Source of the DNA: Mycoplana rhizolycopersici
GTDB lineage: Bacteria; Pseudomonadota; Alphaproteobacteria; Rhizobiales; Rhizobiaceae
DNA length: 64,000 nt
Assembly: GCF_013378445.1 (NCBI RefSeq)
Contig: NZ_JABXYK010000022.1
Span: forward strand, 1-64,000
Direction of reading: 5' to 3'
Part shown: piece after piece, positions 1 to 8,671 of the stretch
Layout of the letters: every line of letters begins with the position of its first letter
Position numbering within the stretch: position 1 is the first letter of the stretch
Notes under the pieces: generated by a model
Seen by the model: only the letters and a program-made list of their open reading frames with translations
Told to the model about the DNA's origin: nothing
The model's database searches: none
Translations under genes and position numbers: made by a program

Positions 1-640
1 GCCTGTTGCCGGAAAGCTTGAACAGGCCGCCGGCATTGTCGGTCAGCGTGTAGGTCAGCGCCTTGCCTTCCGGATCCTTGGCCGAGAGCGTGCCGACCGT
101 GGTGCCGACGGCGACGTTCTCCTTGACCGTCGACTTCGACAGGGCAAGCGACGTCGGGGCTTCGTTGACGTCCTCGATGGCGACGGTGAAGGACTTTGCC
201 ACCTTGTTGACGCCGTCGGAGACCTCGACGGTGACCTTGCCGGACTTGACCGCCTCGTAGTCGATCGCCTTGGCGGTGACGAGCTTGTTGCCGGAAAGCT
301 TGAACAGGCCGCCGGCATTGTCGGTCAGCGTGTAGGTCAGCGTCCTGCCTTCCGGATCCTTGGCCGAGAGCGTGCCGACCGTGGTGCCGATGGCGACGTT
401 CTCCTTGACGGTCGCAGCAGACAGCGACGGCGCAGTCGGCGCCTCGTTGACGTCCCGCACGGCGATGGTGAAGGTCTTGACCGACTTCGCCCCGGCGAGA
501 TCGGTGACTTCCAGTGCGACCTTGCCGGACTTGATTGCCTCGTAGTCGATCGCCTTGGCGGTCACGAGCTTGTTGCCGTCGAGCTTGAAGAGGCCGCCGG
601 CATTGTCGGTCAGCTTGTAGGTCAGCGTACCCCCTTCAGG
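1..640 (-). repeat. Tandem near-identical cadherin-repeat units, about 282-285 bp each
   Basis: Three copies of one coding unit lie head to tail. The segment coding LTYxLTDNAGGLFKL begins near positions 5, 287 and 572, giving periods of 282 and 285 bp (94-95 residues). Copies 1 and 2 are almost identical over more than 100 bp, so this is recent duplication or gene conversion. The array may continue beyond the left edge. Confidence 0.85.
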
Positions 641-3196
641 ATCGGTGGCGGAGAAGGTGCCGACCAGGGTGCCTACCTTGACGTTCTCCTTCACGCTCGT
701 GCCCGACAGCGACAGCGCGGTCGGCGCGGCATTGAGGCTGCTGACATCGGTGGTGCCGTCCGAGAACCGCAGCTTCTCGATGCCGGTCAGGCTGTCGGTG
801 CCTTCGTTGACGTCACCCGTGCGCTTGTCGGTGACGGTGAGCGTCTTGCCGTCGGCCGAAAGCTTCAGCGTGTAGTCGGTACGCTTGCCCGAATAGACCG
901 CGGTGTCGGTACCGGCACCGCCGCTGATCTTGTCATTGCCGAGGCCGCCCGACATGACGTCGTTGCCGCCGTTGCCGTTGATCGTGTCGTCGAAGCTGCT
1001 GCCGGTAAACGTGTCGGCACCGGCAGAGCCCTTGAACGTCTGGGCGTAGGAGGACAGGATAGCCTTGACGAAGGCGATTTCGGACGGATTGTCGGCATTA
1101 TCGGTCCCGTGCATCCAGGCGGCGGCAAACGCGTTGGCCTCGCCGTAGATTCGCTCCATCAGGCCCGAGCCGTTGGAGACATCGAGCCCGGTGATGCTGA
1201 GGGCCTTCTCGCTGACCTCGGCGACATTGCCCGCATAGGTGCCCTTGCCGAAGGTCAGTTCTGTGACGGTGCCGCCGACCACGTGGACATCCTCGCCCGT
1301 CACCGGGTCCGTCCACCAGTAGGTGAGATCGTTGCCCTTCAGTGAGATCAGGGTGCCGTCGGAGCTCGTGTTGTAGACATATTCGCTTGAGGTCGCGGGC
1401 GCGAAGGTCACGCCTGCGGGAAGGCCACCGGTCGTCCTGTCATACATCTCGTCGAGATAGGTGTCCCAGTTGACGCCGCCGTGTTGCGCCATCAGAGCAG
1501 TGTCAGCATCGATGGTGATGGTGCCGCGCGCGGTGTCACCCGCCTCGGCGGCATCGATGACCTTGATGTCGATCGTCTTTTCGTGGCTGATGCCGTTGAT
1601 GTCGGTCGCCTTGACTGTGATGGCGTGGCTGGCTTCGGCCTCGTAGTCGATCACGCCCTTGGTGACGACATAGTGGCGCGTTTCACCGCCGACGAGGCGG
1701 CTCCTGATCTCGAACATGCCTCCGGCATCGTCCGTCAGTTCAACGCTGACCGGCGTGAAGCTGCCATCGAATGTTTTAACATAGCCGAGCTCGGTGCCGG
1801 CTTCGACATTCTCGACCACACCGGCATAGTCCTTGCCGGTCGGCGCGCCGGTGAACTTGATGTGCTCGTCCTCAGCCTGGACATACAGGGTATGCTTGGT
1901 CTGGTTGCCCTCGCTGTCGGTGGCGACCACGACAAGCGCATATTGACCGTTTGCGAGCAGGCCGTTGCTGGTCCCTTGCTCATAGTCGAGCGGCTTCAGC
2001 AGCCGGACGCCGACCGTTCCGTCCTCGTTCTCAACCAGCTTGAATGTGGAAAGCGTGTTGTTCTCGTTCCTCTGATCCTGGGTCAGGTTGCTTCCCGTGT
2101 TGAGTGTTGGCAGCGACCAGGTGATCGCGTCTCCCTCCGGATCGGTCGCCAACAGCGTGCCGATAATAGCGCCGGTACGGTCTGCCTCGGTGACCGGCCG
2201 GAAAAGGTCAAGCGCGATATCGATCGGCGCTTCGTTGACGTCGGTGACATTGATCGTAAAGTCGGAAATCATGGAGTCTGCGCCGGCAGAGGCCTTGATC
2301 GAAAGCTTGTGGCTCGCAAGCGTCTCGAAATCCAGCCCGCCAGCGACGCGCAACTCATTGCCGACGATCGTGAAGAAGGCGTTGGCGACCGGGTTGCCGG
2401 CGGTGTTGACAATCGAATAGGTGATCGGAAGGCCAGCCGCATTCGTGGCTTCGAGGGTGCCGACGACCGTGCCGACAGCGGCATTTTCAGCCACCGAATC
2501 GGCGGAAAGCTGCGGCCCGGACACCTCGTTCACATTGACGATGCCGATCTCCTGCGTCTTCTGTGTGATGTTTCCCGCTTCATCCTGGACGTTGATGATG
2601 ATGGTGTGGGTTGTCGCGGTCTCGTAGTCGACGGCGCTTTTCAGAACGAGGGTGGCAACGCCACCGCGCATCTGAAGCTCGAACTTGTCCGAGCTTGAAG
2701 GGTCGAGCGTGTAGCTCAGTGCTCCGCCTTCGGGATCGACGGCGGAGACGGTCGCAATTGCATTGCCGACTATGAAATCTTCGCCAATGCTGTTGGCGGC
2801 AACACCGTTGTCCGTCCGGTCGACCGCCTTTGTCAAAGTCACGCTGTGCGGCGGCTGATCCCCCTCATTGAGCTGGTCGGAGATCGAGATCGTGAAGGGA
2901 TGAATGTCGAAGGTTGCGGGCGATCCGGTATCGCGGATCCGGATATCGATGTTGATCGTTCCGTTTTCCAAAGCTTCGTAGTCGATCGGGCCCTTGACAA
3001 CCAGATTGCCGGTTGTCGCGCTGGTCCGTTCAATTGTGAAGTAGGGTGAGCTCATGACCTGGAGGCCAACGGCGCTGGTTGCCACGCCATCGGGATCCGA
3101 CACCGTCACTGTTGCAACAACAGTTCCGACGGCGGTGTTTTCCTCCACGACCAGCGGCCATGGTTCAATCGTGACAATGGAATTTCCTGCGGCCAT
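1..3196 (-). CDS. Giant cadherin-repeat RTX protein with an internal HasA-like haem-binding domain (C-terminus beyond the window)
   Basis: An open minus-strand frame runs from the ATG at 3196 to the window edge without a stop (about 1,065 codons seen). Reading it gives five cadherin-like repeats (roughly residues 8-555, with DPEG and VNEAP calcium-type motifs), a HasA-like domain (about 566-700), RTX nonapeptides (GGNDxxSGG, GLGNDKISGG, about 712-765), then at least three more cadherin repeats that are nearly identical to each other. In the HasA-like part LTYWW and EDVHVV place Tyr626 and His638 where the haemophore has its haem-ligand Tyr and the His that supports it. There is no N-terminal signal peptide, as expected for type I secretion with a C-terminal signal, which would lie outside the window. 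Likely a secreted or surface-attached adhesin able to bind haem; the haem role is inferred. Confidence 0.85.
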   Translation of the reverse strand, partial: MAAGNSIVTIEPWPLVVEENTAVGTVVATVTVSDPDGVATSAVGLQVMSSPYFTIERTSATTGNLVVKGPIDYEALENGTINIDIRIRDTGSPATFDIHPFTISISDQLNEGDQPPHSVTLTKAVDRTDNGVAANSIGEDFIVGNAIATVSAVDPEGGALSYTLDPSSSDKFELQMRGGVATLVLKSAVDYETATTHTIIINVQDEAGNITQKTQEIGIVNVNEVSGPQLSADSVAENAAVGTVVGTLEATNAAGLPITYSIVNTAGNPVANAFFTIVGNELRVAGGLDFETLASHKLSIKASAGADSMISDFTINVTDVNEAPIDIALDLFRPVTEADRTGAIIGTLLATDPEGDAITWSLPTLNTGSNLTQDQRNENNTLSTFKLVENEDGTVGVRLLKPLDYEQGTSNGLLANGQYALVVVATDSEGNQTKHTLYVQAEDEHIKFTGAPTGKDYAGVVENVEAGTELGYVKTFDGSFTPVSVELTDDAGGMFEIRSRLVGGETRHYVVTKGVIDYEAEASHAITVKATDINGISHEKTIDIKVIDAAEAGDTARGTITIDADTALMAQHGGVNWDTYLDEMYDRTTGGLPAGVTFAPATSSEYVYNTSSDGTLISLKGNDLTYWWTDPVTGEDVHVVGGTVTELTFGKGTYAGNVAEVSEKALSITGLDVSNGSGLMERIYGEANAFAAAWMHGTDNADNPSEIAFVKAILSSYAQTFKGSAGADTFTGSSFDDTINGNGGNDVMSGGLGNDKISGGAGTDTAVYSGKRTDYTLKLSADGKTLTVTDKRTGDVNEGTDSLTGIEKLRFSDGTTDVSSLNAAPTALSLSGTSVKENVKVGTLVGTFSATDPEGGTLTYKLTDNAGGLFKLDGNKLVTAKAIDYEAIKSGKVALEVTDLAGAKSVKTFTIAVRDVNEAPTAPSLSAATVKENVAIGTTVGTLSAKDPEGRTLTYTLTDNAGGLFKLSGNKLVTAKAIDYEAVKSGKVTVEVSDGVNKVAKSFTVAIEDVNEAPTSLALSKSTVKENVAVGTTVGTLSAKDPEGKALTYTLTDNAGGLFKLSGNR

Positions 3197-3268
3197 GGCG
3201 GCTCATTCCCTCTTATGTTCCTGGATAGCTCCGACTTCATGGAGAAGGTCGGTACGGGCAGCGGAGAT

Positions 3269-3290
3269 CCAGCCCGCGCGCGCGGGCTGG
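3269..3290. terminator. Perfect 22-bp GC-rich palindrome between the two HasA-domain genes
   Basis: CCAGCCCGCGC and its reverse complement meet without a spacer just downstream of the small HasA-like gene and upstream of the giant gene. There is no T-run on the minus strand. It may act as a partial terminator or 3' mRNA stabiliser that lets the small secreted protein be made in excess of the giant one. Confidence 0.45.
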
Positions 3291-3312
3291 AACGTATCAA
3301 TATATCAACTAG

Positions 3313-4083
3313 TTAGGCGAGGAAGAGATCTGTCGAGGCGACCGTGGCGACTGCGATTTCGAAGTAGTCGCCAGAGGCGTCGAAGCCCAACAACAAACCG
3401 GAGTCGTAGTAGACGTCTCCGTCATCGTCGAGCGCGCTGTCCCAGGTGTAGTTCCAGCCGAGGCCGATCTTGTCGGTTCCGCTGGAAAAGTCGGTGATGG
3501 TGTCATTGTTGCCATGTGCGCCATCGGCAAAGATGAAGCTGTCGACGCCGGCATTGCCGGTGAAGGTGTCCGTGCCGAGGCCGCCGGTAATGGAATCGTT
3601 GCCGGAACTGCCGGTGAAGGTCAGGTTGTTGGCCGTGGTCTCGAACAGGTAGTTGCTGAGCGCCGTATCATCGCCAGCGGCGAGGCCGAACACAATGGAG
3701 TGGGCTGGATCCGTCGCCGTTGATGATCCGGTAATGTCGAGCCCTCTGATCGTCAACACGTTTCCGGAGTTTACTTCCGGCGGGACGAACACCGTCCATC
3801 CGGCTCCCGTTCCCCAATTCAGCGTGCTGCCGAAATCGATCGAATCCAGGCTACCCTTCAGAACGTGATCGCCGAACGGATCATAGGTCAACGACCCCTC
3901 TGCAACGAACGCGCCCGTGAAGCCGGAACCGGACTGGAAACCGAAGCTCGGATGCGGACCCGTCAGGTTTTCGAACCAGCCGCGGTTCATAGAACCGAAG
4001 CCACCACCAAAATCGGCGAGGTAGCTGTTCACATCAAGCCCGGCGCTGCCTGCGCTGCTTGCATCGATCGTAATGTTAGCCAT
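3313..4083 (-). CDS. HasA-like haemophore domain fused to RTX calcium-binding repeats
   Basis: A secreted haem-binding candidate of 256-258 residues. The N-terminal two thirds align by eye with HasA: DVNSYLADFGGGFGS near the start, then FVAEGSLTY-DPFGDHVLKGSLDSIDFG, with the HasA haem-ligand Tyr and its His partner at Y69 and H75 (numbered from the upstream ATG at 4089), and GLDITGS with HSIVFGLAAGDDTAL. The second HasA haem ligand (His32) is not obvious. Residues 158-200 are RTX repeats (GSSGNDSITGGLGTD), and the protein ends in a hydrophobic DLFLA typical of type I secretion signals. Classical HasA is about 190 residues and lacks RTX repeats, so the fusion is unusual. The ATG at 4083 (MANITID) is preferred over 4089 because AAGGG lies about 9 nt upstream of it. 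Confidence 0.82.
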   Translation of the reverse strand: MANITIDASSAGSAGLDVNSYLADFGGGFGSMNRGWFENLTGPHPSFGFQSGSGFTGAFVAEGSLTYDPFGDHVLKGSLDSIDFGSTLNWGTGAGWTVFVPPEVNSGNVLTIRGLDITGSSTATDPAHSIVFGLAAGDDTALSNYLFETTANNLTFTGSSGNDSITGGLGTDTFTGNAGVDSFIFADGAHGNNDTITDFSSGTDKIGLGWNYTWDSALDDDGDVYYDSGLLLGFDASGDYFEIAVATVASTDLFLA

Positions 4084-4938
4084 TTTCATAATCCCTTGTG
4101 ATGGCGCCCATGCGGCGCGCCAATCGATTGAGAGTTACTTCATGACCGGCCCGGGCCCTGACCGGTATCGGCTATAGGTCCTCGTGGACCCTAGCGACAC
4201 CGCAGTTGGGCGTGCGGAGCTTCGACGATGCGGTGCGAGACAGCCTTCCGATGTGCCATGCATTTGCTCCTTGCGCACTGCATATGCGCGCAACCGTACG
4301 TGCAACTATCGATCGCAGACGATGCGAATCTTTAGAACGGAAAGACTTCGGCCCGGCCATCGCCATACACGTTCGCCGGGCGCATCACTGGACCGAAATG
4401 CACGCTAAGGTATTATGATTATCATAGTCAAGTATTATTCGTTCACGCCGGACAACCTTTTTCTTCCGCGCGTTCGAGATCTCCGCTGCCCTCGGCAGTT
4501 CCGGCGTTGATAGCGCCGCCAGGCCGCGCCCTACGACAACAATCCGAAACGCAAGCGCGGCAAGGCGGCCCGCTTCATGTCCCGTTCCTGCCCGCCCTTG
4601 AGAGCGGCTTGAGCCAATCCATCGACGAGAATGGAACGCTGCCCTTTCGAGCAAGTCTCGATGCGCGCCGCGACCTTGTAGATTTCGCGCAGCACATGTC
4701 TGAATTGACTACCGCGTCAGTCGCACAGGATGACGAGGCAGAAAACACGACCGTGACATCGGCTCCTCCTGCATCGCCAAGGCGAACGCAGTACCATCGG
4801 CATTCAACGCGACTGCACCTCCATCCGGTGCCGTGACGACACCCGGGATTGGAACGTGTGTCACCGAGAAGCCGGTTGCCCATCCCATCATAAGTGGCGT
4901 ATCGAAAAGGGAACAAACTTGAGGGGATAGCGCGCTGC
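4084..4938. other. Long intergenic region with an iron-box-like palindrome and unassigned reading fragments
   Basis: About 850 bases with no convincing intact gene. It holds the AT-rich palindrome described separately near 4415-4430. On the minus strand, short stretches look protein-like but are broken between frames: one with MMGWATGFSVTHVP near 4891, and one reading VLREIYKVAARIET around 4690-4540. They may be remnants of lost genes; I cannot assign them. Confidence 0.5.
4411..4436 (-). promoter_or_regulatory. Candidate iron-responsive operator/promoter for the HasA-like genes
   Basis: ATGATTATCAT (4415-4425) is a perfect 11-bp palindrome resembling the core of a Fur box. The same site also fits the rhizobial IRO pattern TGA-N9-TCA (4416-4418 and 4428-4430). 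On the minus strand TTGACT overlaps it and could be a -35 element. It lies about 330 bp upstream of the HasA-like gene. Iron control is inferred. Confidence 0.5.
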
Positions 4939-5895
4939 ATGAGCGAGGATTGGGGACACTTCGACGAAGACCTGGAGCGCGCGCGTGTCGCCTGGCTCTA
5001 TTTCATCGGCGGACAAACCCAGCAGGAAATCGCCCAGCGCATGGACATCACGCGGCTGAAGGTCAACAAGATCATCGGCCAGGTACGTGAGTCCGGTAGC
5101 GTGCAGGTCCATGTCAGCCTGCCTCTGACGGACTGCATTGAACTCGCCGAGAAGGTCTCCGCCCGTTACGGCCTGGCCGGCACTGTCGTGGTGCCCGATC
5201 TCGGCGACTACCTCGAGCAGAAGCGGGTGATCGGTGAAGCCGCCGGGTCACTTGCGAGCGAATTGATCGAAGGTCGCGACATGGGTGTCGGCATCGGTTC
5301 GGGGCGCACCCTGAGCTTTGCGGTCCGCAGCCTGCGCGCCCGGCCGAAGTCCGAAAGCTGGGTTGTGGGGCTGACCGGAGGCGTCACCAGCGGCTCGGCC
5401 ACCAATACCTTCGAAGTCGCGACTGCTTTTGCGCGGGCGCTTGGCGTCGAATGTCACTACCTGACCGCACCAATCTACTGCGCCAATCCCGAAAGCCGCA
5501 ACGCGATCCTTCTCAACGACGAACTGACGGATGTCCTCGCGCGGACCGAGATCGCCGATATCGGTATCGTTTCCTGCGGGGCACTGACGCAGGATACATC
5601 ACTGACGCAGATCCGGGTGGTGAAGGACAATCTCGACGCGGTTCTGAAAGGCGGCGCCGTAGGGGAGTTCATGGGATGGTTTCTCGACGCGCGCGGCGAG
5701 CCGATCGATCATTTTCTGAACGACTCGATCATCGCCCTTCCCCCCGACAAGATGAAGCTCAAGCCCATTTCCGTGCTGGTTTCCGGCGGCATCCGCAAGA
5801 TCCCGATCATCCGGGCGGTCCTGCGTGCCGGCTACGTCAACCGGCTCGTGACCAATGAAGGTGTCGCGCGGGCCCTTCTGCAAGGCCCGCGCTGA
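4939..5895 (+). CDS. SorC/DeoR-type sugar-responsive transcriptional regulator
   Basis: A 318-residue regulator. The N-terminal HTH contains GGQTQQEIAQRMDITRLKV, followed by a large sugar-binding domain with the conserved GIGSGRTL segment and GLTGGV. SorC proteins bind phosphorylated sugars or polyols and control the neighbouring catabolic operon. This gene converges on the DhaK-DhaL kinase/ABC operon with 9 bases between stops, so that operon is the likely target. The ATG at 4939 is chosen (GAGGGGAT upstream); a GTG at 4894 would add 15 residues atypical of the family. Confidence 0.88.
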   Translation: MSEDWGHFDEDLERARVAWLYFIGGQTQQEIAQRMDITRLKVNKIIGQVRESGSVQVHVSLPLTDCIELAEKVSARYGLAGTVVVPDLGDYLEQKRVIGEAAGSLASELIEGRDMGVGIGSGRTLSFAVRSLRARPKSESWVVGLTGGVTSGSATNTFEVATAFARALGVECHYLTAPIYCANPESRNAILLNDELTDVLARTEIADIGIVSCGALTQDTSLTQIRVVKDNLDAVLKGGAVGEFMGWFLDARGEPIDHFLNDSIIALPPDKMKLKPISVLVSGGIRKIPIIRAVLRAGYVNRLVTNEGVARALLQGPR

Positions 5896-5904
5896 AGTCG
5901 CCCT

Positions 5905-7671
5905 TTATCCGAGCGCCTTGCGCAGGGCTTCCGTCATCGCGCGCAGCGTGACGAAGGTGGAGGCCGCGCCGGGGTCGATGTGGCCGATGGAACGTTCGCC
6001 GAGCTTCGCAGAGCGGCCACGGCGCGATTCCAGCGCCGCCGTCGCCTTCATGCCCGCTTCGCCACCGTCCCGCGCAGCGACCAGAACCTCGAGCGATGTC
6101 GCCCCGTTCTTCGCTGCCTGCGTCGCAGCTTCCACTGCCGGCACCCAGGCATCGATCATCGTCTTGTCGCCAGGCTCGGCACGGCCGCGATCACGAATGC
6201 CCTGGCAGGCTGCGCTCAGCCATTCGGCCATGCCGGTCCCATCGAGGTTCAGCCGGTCGCCGACTGCCGTGCCGGCGCGCAGGAAGGCGGTGGCATAAAG
6301 TGGGCCGGAGGACGCTCCGACCGCATCGAGGAATGCCTTCGCCATGCGCTTGCAGATGGCCTCGATCGTCTCGTCCTCCTGCGTATCCTCCAGCGCGTGC
6401 TGTACGGCCTTCCAGCCGATTTCCATCGTCACACCGTGGTCGCCATCGCCAATCACGCCGTCGAGTTCGGAAAGCCAGTTCTTCTCGGCGATGATCTGGT
6501 CGCCGACCGCGTGCATCATCGTCTTGAAGACTGCGGGGGTTACGTCGCCCTCGGTGATGAGGACGCGCGGCTTCTCCTGCACCGCCGCCGTACTCTCGGT
6601 CACCTTGACAGCCTTGCGGCTACGCGCCGCAACGTCCTCGGTCTTCTCGAAGGCGCCGACGACAAGCGCCGGCGTACGGCAGGGATGGTCAAGCAACGCC
6701 TGCAGCGTATCGTCGAGCTTCATCAGCGTCACCGAGGCTCCAGCCATCTCCAGCGATGTTGCATACTCGCCAACCCACGAGGCATGGATCTGGATGTCGA
6801 GGGCGTCGAGACGCTGTTTGACGCGACGGAAAATCACATAGAGCTCAATCTGCGAGGTCGCGCCGAGACCATTGACCAGAACGGCAACCCGTTCGCCGGC
6901 CTTGACAGCGAGCTCTTTCAGCACCGCATCGACAAGTTCGTCGGTCACTTCGTCGGCCGGCGCCAGCTTCTGCCGGCGAATGCCGGGTTCGCCATGGATG
7001 CCCATGCCGATTTCCATCTCGTCGTCGCCGATCATGAAATTCGGCTTGCCGGTCTGCGGCAGGGAGCAGGGGCTGAGCGCGACGCCCATCGACCGGGTCG
7101 CGTCATTGGCCGCCTGCGCGAGTGCTTCCACCCGCGCCAGTGGTTCACCGAGATCGGCGGCAGCACCGGCAACCTTGAAAACGAAGAAGTCACCGGCAAT
7201 GCCACGGCGTTCGGATTTGCGCTCGACCGGAGCGGAGGCAACGTCATCGGCAACAGCCACGTGACGCACGGGGACGCCCGACTGTTCCAGCTCTTCCGCC
7301 GCCATGGTGAAGTTGAGGACGTCACCCGTGTAGTTGCCGTAAAGCATCACGACGCCGACGCCGCCATCCACGGCCCGGGCCGCCTCGACGATGTGCGACG
7401 GAGAGGGCGAGGCAAAGACGTTGCCGACGGCTGCGGCGTCGGCAAGGCCGCGGCCGACATAGCCGGCGAAGGCCGGCTCATGGCCGGAACCGCCACCGAC
7501 GACGATACCCACCTTGCCGTCACGGGGGCCGTCCACCGCAACGACCGCACGGCCGGTCTGCCCTTCCACGCGCAGCATGTCCGGATGGGCGCCCACCATG
7601 CCTTCGATCATCTCCGCGATGATGTTTTCAGGCGCGTTGATCAGCTTCTTGGTTTTGACTTCCTGGTTCAT
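5905..7671 (-). CDS. ATP-dependent dihydroxyacetone-type kinase, fused DhaK-DhaL
   Basis: 588 residues. The DhaK half has the substrate loop GGGSGHEP (His64) and the covalent-substrate His in GMGIHGEPG (His226). The DhaL half has the Mg/ATP motif GDGDHG at about 408-413. Having both halves on one chain indicates the ATP-dependent type rather than the PTS-dependent one. Substrate could be dihydroxyacetone or a tetrulose such as erythrulose; the sequence does not decide. It is the last gene of a minus-strand operon after the sugar ABC genes. The start at 7671 is used because in-frame sequence upstream overlaps the permease gene and is not DhaK-like. Confidence 0.9.
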   Translation of the reverse strand: MNQEVKTKKLINAPENIIAEMIEGMVGAHPDMLRVEGQTGRAVVAVDGPRDGKVGIVVGGGSGHEPAFAGYVGRGLADAAAVGNVFASPSPSHIVEAARAVDGGVGVVMLYGNYTGDVLNFTMAAEELEQSGVPVRHVAVADDVASAPVERKSERRGIAGDFFVFKVAGAAADLGEPLARVEALAQAANDATRSMGVALSPCSLPQTGKPNFMIGDDEMEIGMGIHGEPGIRRQKLAPADEVTDELVDAVLKELAVKAGERVAVLVNGLGATSQIELYVIFRRVKQRLDALDIQIHASWVGEYATSLEMAGASVTLMKLDDTLQALLDHPCRTPALVVGAFEKTEDVAARSRKAVKVTESTAAVQEKPRVLITEGDVTPAVFKTMMHAVGDQIIAEKNWLSELDGVIGDGDHGVTMEIGWKAVQHALEDTQEDETIEAICKRMAKAFLDAVGASSGPLYATAFLRAGTAVGDRLNLDGTGMAEWLSAACQGIRDRGRAEPGDKTMIDAWVPAVEAATQAAKNGATSLEVLVAARDGGEAGMKATAALESRRGRSAKLGERSIGHIDPGAASTFVTLRAMTEALRKALG

Positions 7672-7708
7672 TCTCTTGTCTCTCGTCAGATCGATGCGGC
7701 CGACTGCG

Positions 7709-8671
7709 TCAAGCGTCGCGGCGAAGATAGCGGCGGGAAATGGCGTCGAAGGAAATGGCAAGCACGACGATCGCACCCGAGACGATGCCCTGCCAATAGG
7801 GCGAGACGCCAAAAAGCACGATGATGTTCTCGATGATGGCGATGATGCCGGCACCGAAGATCGCACCGATCGGGCTGCCGATGCCGCCGGTCGTGGCGAC
7901 ACCGCCGATGACCGAGGCCGCGATGGGCGCCAGCACCCAGGTCTCGCCGATCGAAGGCTGTGCTGTGCCGAGGCGGGCCACCATCAGGACGCCGGCAAGG
8001 GCTGCGATCGCGCCGGCGGCGACGAACACGAGGAGGCGAACCTTGTCGACCTTGATGCCGAGCATACGCGCGCCGGCCTGGTTGTTGCCGATCGCGTACA
8101 TGTAGCGTCCAAAGGGCGTCTTCAGCATGACGAAGGTGGCAATCGCAAGTGCAACGAGCATGATCACGAAGGGAACCGGCATGCCGAGGAAGTCGCCGCG
8201 ACCGAGATACTGTATGTCGCGCGGGATGCCGGTGATCGCAACGCCACGCGTGAGAACAAGGTTCGCGCCGCCGAAAATGCCGGCGGTGCCGATCGTCAAG
8301 ACCAGCGAATGGAGTCGCAGCACCGTCACCAGCAGGCCGTTGAGAAGGCCAAGGCAGGCGCCGAGCAGGATGGCCAACAGCATGGCCGAGTAGGGTTCGA
8401 GGCCGACCCGGATCATCAGAATGCCGGAGATGACGCCGCAAAGCCCGCCGATCACGCCGAGCGACAGGTCGAGTTCGCCGAGCACCATCAGCATGGACTG
8501 AGCGATGGTGATGAGGCCAACGAAGGCGAGACCGCGCGCGATAACCGAGAGGTTATAGGGCGTGAGGAAATAGGGAGAGATCAGCGCCGAAAGCGTGAAG
8601 ATGACGGCCAGCGCGACGAAAACGCCGGCAAGCGGGCTGCGCGTCAGGAGCGCCAAGGGTTTAGTTTGCAT
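7709..8671 (-). CDS. Ribose-type ABC transporter permease (RbsC family)
   Basis: A 320-residue hydrophobic protein with about 8-10 membrane spans and the family signatures GELDLSLG in the first third and GNNQAGARMLGI in the cytoplasmic loop. It forms the inner-membrane channel for the sugar or polyol bound by the periplasmic protein encoded at 10236-11180. The ATG at 8671 overlaps the ATPase stop codon by 11 bases, giving translational coupling; a start at 8692 is possible but less typical. Confidence 0.9.
   Translation of the reverse strand: MQTKPLALLTRSPLAGVFVALAVIFTLSALISPYFLTPYNLSVIARGLAFVGLITIAQSMLMVLGELDLSLGVIGGLCGVISGILMIRVGLEPYSAMLLAILLGACLGLLNGLLVTVLRLHSLVLTIGTAGIFGGANLVLTRGVAITGIPRDIQYLGRGDFLGMPVPFVIMLVALAIATFVMLKTPFGRYMYAIGNNQAGARMLGIKVDKVRLLVFVAAGAIAALAGVLMVARLGTAQPSIGETWVLAPIAASVIGGVATTGGIGSPIGAIFGAGIIAIIENIIVLFGVSPYWQGIVSGAIVVLAISFDAISRRYLRRDA

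Noticed and set aside
1481-2698. 405-codon plus-strand open frame
   Set aside because: It is antisense to the giant cadherin/RTX gene, whose translation has clear repeats; the plus-strand product has no recognisable domain and only mirrors the codon bias.
4385-4654. 89-codon minus-strand frame over the iron-box-like site
   Set aside because: Its start side covers the AT-rich operator region and the product is Arg/Ser-rich without a pattern.
5980-7824. 614-codon plus-strand open frame
   Set aside because: Antisense to the DhaK-DhaL kinase, which has all catalytic motifs. His/Arg-rich product typical of a shadow frame.
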